Assembly (NCBI GenBank): GCA_945868435.1
Contig: CAMBLG010000003.1
Location: forward strand, 1-64,000
DNA length: 64,000 nt
Reading direction: 5' to 3'
Origin: an uncultured Lachnospiraceae bacterium
Lineage (GTDB): Bacteria > Bacillota > Clostridia > Lachnospirales > Lachnospiraceae
Shown here one piece after another: positions 62,678 to 64,000 of the stretch. A model generated the notes under the pieces. It had not been told where the DNA came from and made no database searches. It was given only the letters and a program-made list of their open reading frames with translations. The position numbers and the translations under genes are program-made. How positions within the stretch are numbered: the first letter of the stretch is position 1; each line of letters begins with the position of its first letter.

Positions 62678-64000
62678 TTAATATCGAGATACCGAATATG
62701 TCCATGTATACGTCGTATTATTATATGAAAATGAAGTCCCATCTTCATAAAAACTAACTGTTATAGGATTCCCTTTTCCCCCATTTATTCCTGAGTTCCA
62801 TAAAACAATATACTTCATGCCTGCAGCTATCGTATAACCGTATGCAGTAACTGCATGTCCACTATTAGTTGCTTTAGCTGAAACGTAAATAGGATATTTA
62901 TTATCAATATTTGCTTTTAATATCGACCAGGGCATTTTAGTATCCGAATTGCCATAAACTGAATTATATTGTACCCCATAATTTTTCAACGCTTGTTGCG
63001 CTTCATATATATTGGCACCTTCATCATAACCAATATTCATTATATCTGCAATCATACTCGCGGACACATTAGTTCCCTTTCTATAATTACAAATAGTAAC
63101 CACAGTTGCAGCCCAACATAAGCCATAATTTCCTTGACCTTTACTATTATACAATGAACATATCTTTGAACTAGTTGTTGATGAACTAAAAGCGGGTGTA
63201 TATGTATCTTTCCAATTTTTCGATGTAACTGTAATTGTATTGATATCCGTCTTTTTAAATTTAGTATTTTCCCTAGAAAACTTCTCTTTCTCCTCCAAAT
63301 AGTTCCTTGTCATAGAATAATTTGTAAATAAATTCTTTTCTCCTATAATCTCATAAATATCCTTATCATCCTCTGCCCATAGATTTTCTCCCGATTTATA
63401 AAAAACTAAATCTGATTTAATCCCTCCTTCTTCATTTTTTAACTCATTCATTCTTCGTGTCAATACCGGAAACTTTGGATTGTTCACCTGTTTCTGCGTA
63501 AAACAGGACATCAAATCTGCAATATCTGATCCATCATTATAAATTGTATTCACAAAAATCCTGTGTAATCCATCGTCAACCTGTTCTCCCGTCTCGCGAA
63601 TCACATTTTCTACATGATATATGGTTCTTTCCCTGTCAAAGATATCAAATTCAGAAATATATACCACATATACCTCTGCTACATCCTCGAATCTGTCTCC
63701 AACTTGTGATTCCTTAACCGTAATACTTGAAGCATTGAATCTTACGCGCTTCAAATGATCATCGTTATCTGATCTCTGCACTTCTATATTACACTTTTCC
63801 CCATTGCCCAGAGTACATAGTGCATCCAGCCGAACAGATCGACCATACATGTTTCTCTCGCTACTCTGTACAATCACATCATTTACGACAAGTTTCGGAT
63901 CTTCCAGAATCGTTCTTAATAATTCCTCACAGAATGGTACGTCATTTGCCAGTACCTCAAAGAACACATCATCAATCGGGCGAAAGTCCTGAACTTTGCG
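62678..64000 (-). CDS. Rpn-type nuclease N-terminus fused to a papain-like cysteine protease domain (5' end outside window)
   Basis: The frame is open to the window edge; the true start is beyond it. Counting from the GTG at 63967: residues 1-182 are a PD-(D/E)XK_2 (Rpn) nuclease with Asp48, Glu62 and Gln64 (RLDALCTLGNGEKCNIEVQ). The nuclease text breaks off at about NELKNEEGG. From about 186 on is different: a linker rich in Lys, Asn and Thr, then a cysteine protease with Cys284 (YGLCWAATVV), His371 (NSGHAVTAYGY) and Asn391 (VLWNSG), all three catalytic residues. No signal peptide precedes the protease part in this fusion. Confidence 0.7.
   Translation of the reverse strand, partial: RKVQDFRPIDDVFFEVLANDVPFCEELLRTILEDPKLVVNDVIVQSSERNMYGRSVRLDALCTLGNGEKCNIEVQRSDNDDHLKRVRFNASSITVKESQVGDRFEDVAEVYVVYISEFDIFDRERTIYHVENVIRETGEQVDDGLHRIFVNTIYNDGSDIADLMSCFTQKQVNNPKFPVLTRRMNELKNEEGGIKSDLVFYKSGENLWAEDDKDIYEIIGEKNLFTNYSMTRNYLEEKEKFSRENTKFKKTDINTITVTSKNWKDTYTPAFSSSTTSSKICSLYNSKGQGNYGLCWAATVVTICNYRKGTNVSASMIADIMNIGYDEGANIYEAQQALKNYGVQYNSVYGNSDTKMPWSILKANIDNKYPIYVSAKATNSGHAVTAYGYTIAAGMKYIVLWNSGINGGKGNPITVSFYEDGTSFSYNNTTYTWTYSVSRY

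Larger units (their letters stand above)
60712..64000. mobile_element. left part of a genomic island at tRNA-Pro
   Basis: Begins at the tRNA break and runs off the window. Visibly AT-richer than the DNA to the left. Contents are an Rpn-type nuclease gene split in two, small secreted or anchored proteins and a cysteine protease domain. No integrase is seen inside the window; it may lie further right. Confidence 0.5.

Noticed and set aside
1..64000. CRISPR arrays
   Set aside because: No regularly spaced direct repeats of 24-40 bases were seen; the Asp-Lys-Asn tail repeat at 47750-47810 and the GNPNP repeat at 55290-55380 are coding repeats.

Overview
The window reads as chromosome from a low-to-mid GC Gram-positive anaerobe of the Clostridia, most likely a gut Lachnospiraceae. 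Support for this includes an RlmD with a family-typical C-terminal extension, HemZ, YhaM, long-form HPF, MutS2, a bifunctional Rel, a pst/PhoBR regulon with TTTACA-type operators, and an agr-type cyclic peptide system. The lineage is an inference from protein families; no 16S gene or other decisive marker is present.

Layout. (1) 1-6530 is visibly AT-rich accessory DNA: a truncated nuclease joined to an aminoglycoside 3'-phosphotransferase, then the wreck of an integrative element. That element has a broken large serine recombinase, a DinD-like protein, an XRE repressor with its operators, a methyltransferase, and a NUDIX-pyrophosphatase fusion. It sits in the 3' end of rlmD, and both element ends carry a copy of the same ~100-residue rlmD tail. 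(2) 6215-35400 is core: rlmD, yhaM, a degenerate HtrA, mutS2, a two-component pair, aspS/hisS, a MalT-like regulator, hemZ, an MBL hydrolase, rel, a cyclophilin, ddl/murF, hpf and tldD/tldE. (3) 35630-39650 is a rearranged patch with a ~200 bp MITE, a truncated two-gene XRE module, a 99 bp duplication of the 3' end of agrB, VanZ and a secreted protein. (4) 38674-42059 is a complete agr quorum-sensing locus: agrB and a previously uncalled agrD on the minus strand, with an XRE regulator, a LytTR regulator and an AgrC-type kinase divergent. (5) 42054-45411 holds an ABC-F ATPase and a DUF815 ATPase. (6) 45654-54204 is the phosphate regulon pstSCAB-phoU then Na/Pi transporter-phoB-phoR, with two matching 44 bp operators. 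(7) 54240-56280 is a graveyard: a deleted two-component system, a collapsed polyphosphate (VTC) locus and a surE stub, with two related promoters still intact. (8) 56409-60505 is core: nadA, lepB, a two-component pair and a DUF4342 protein. (9) 60670 onward is an island behind a tRNA-Pro(CGG) 3' half. It carries a split Rpn-type gene fused to a cysteine protease domain and small secreted or membrane proteins.

Working together: the phosphate genes form one regulon. PhoR/PhoB would act on the operators before pstS and before the Na/Pi transporter operon, so the regulator controls its own synthesis and two uptake routes. The polyphosphate locus next door, which could have stored that phosphate, has been reduced to a chimera. 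The agr locus probably signals by a thiolactone peptide built around Cys-His-Leu-Ile-Tyr, with the secreted protein downstream of agrB as a plausible co-regulated output.
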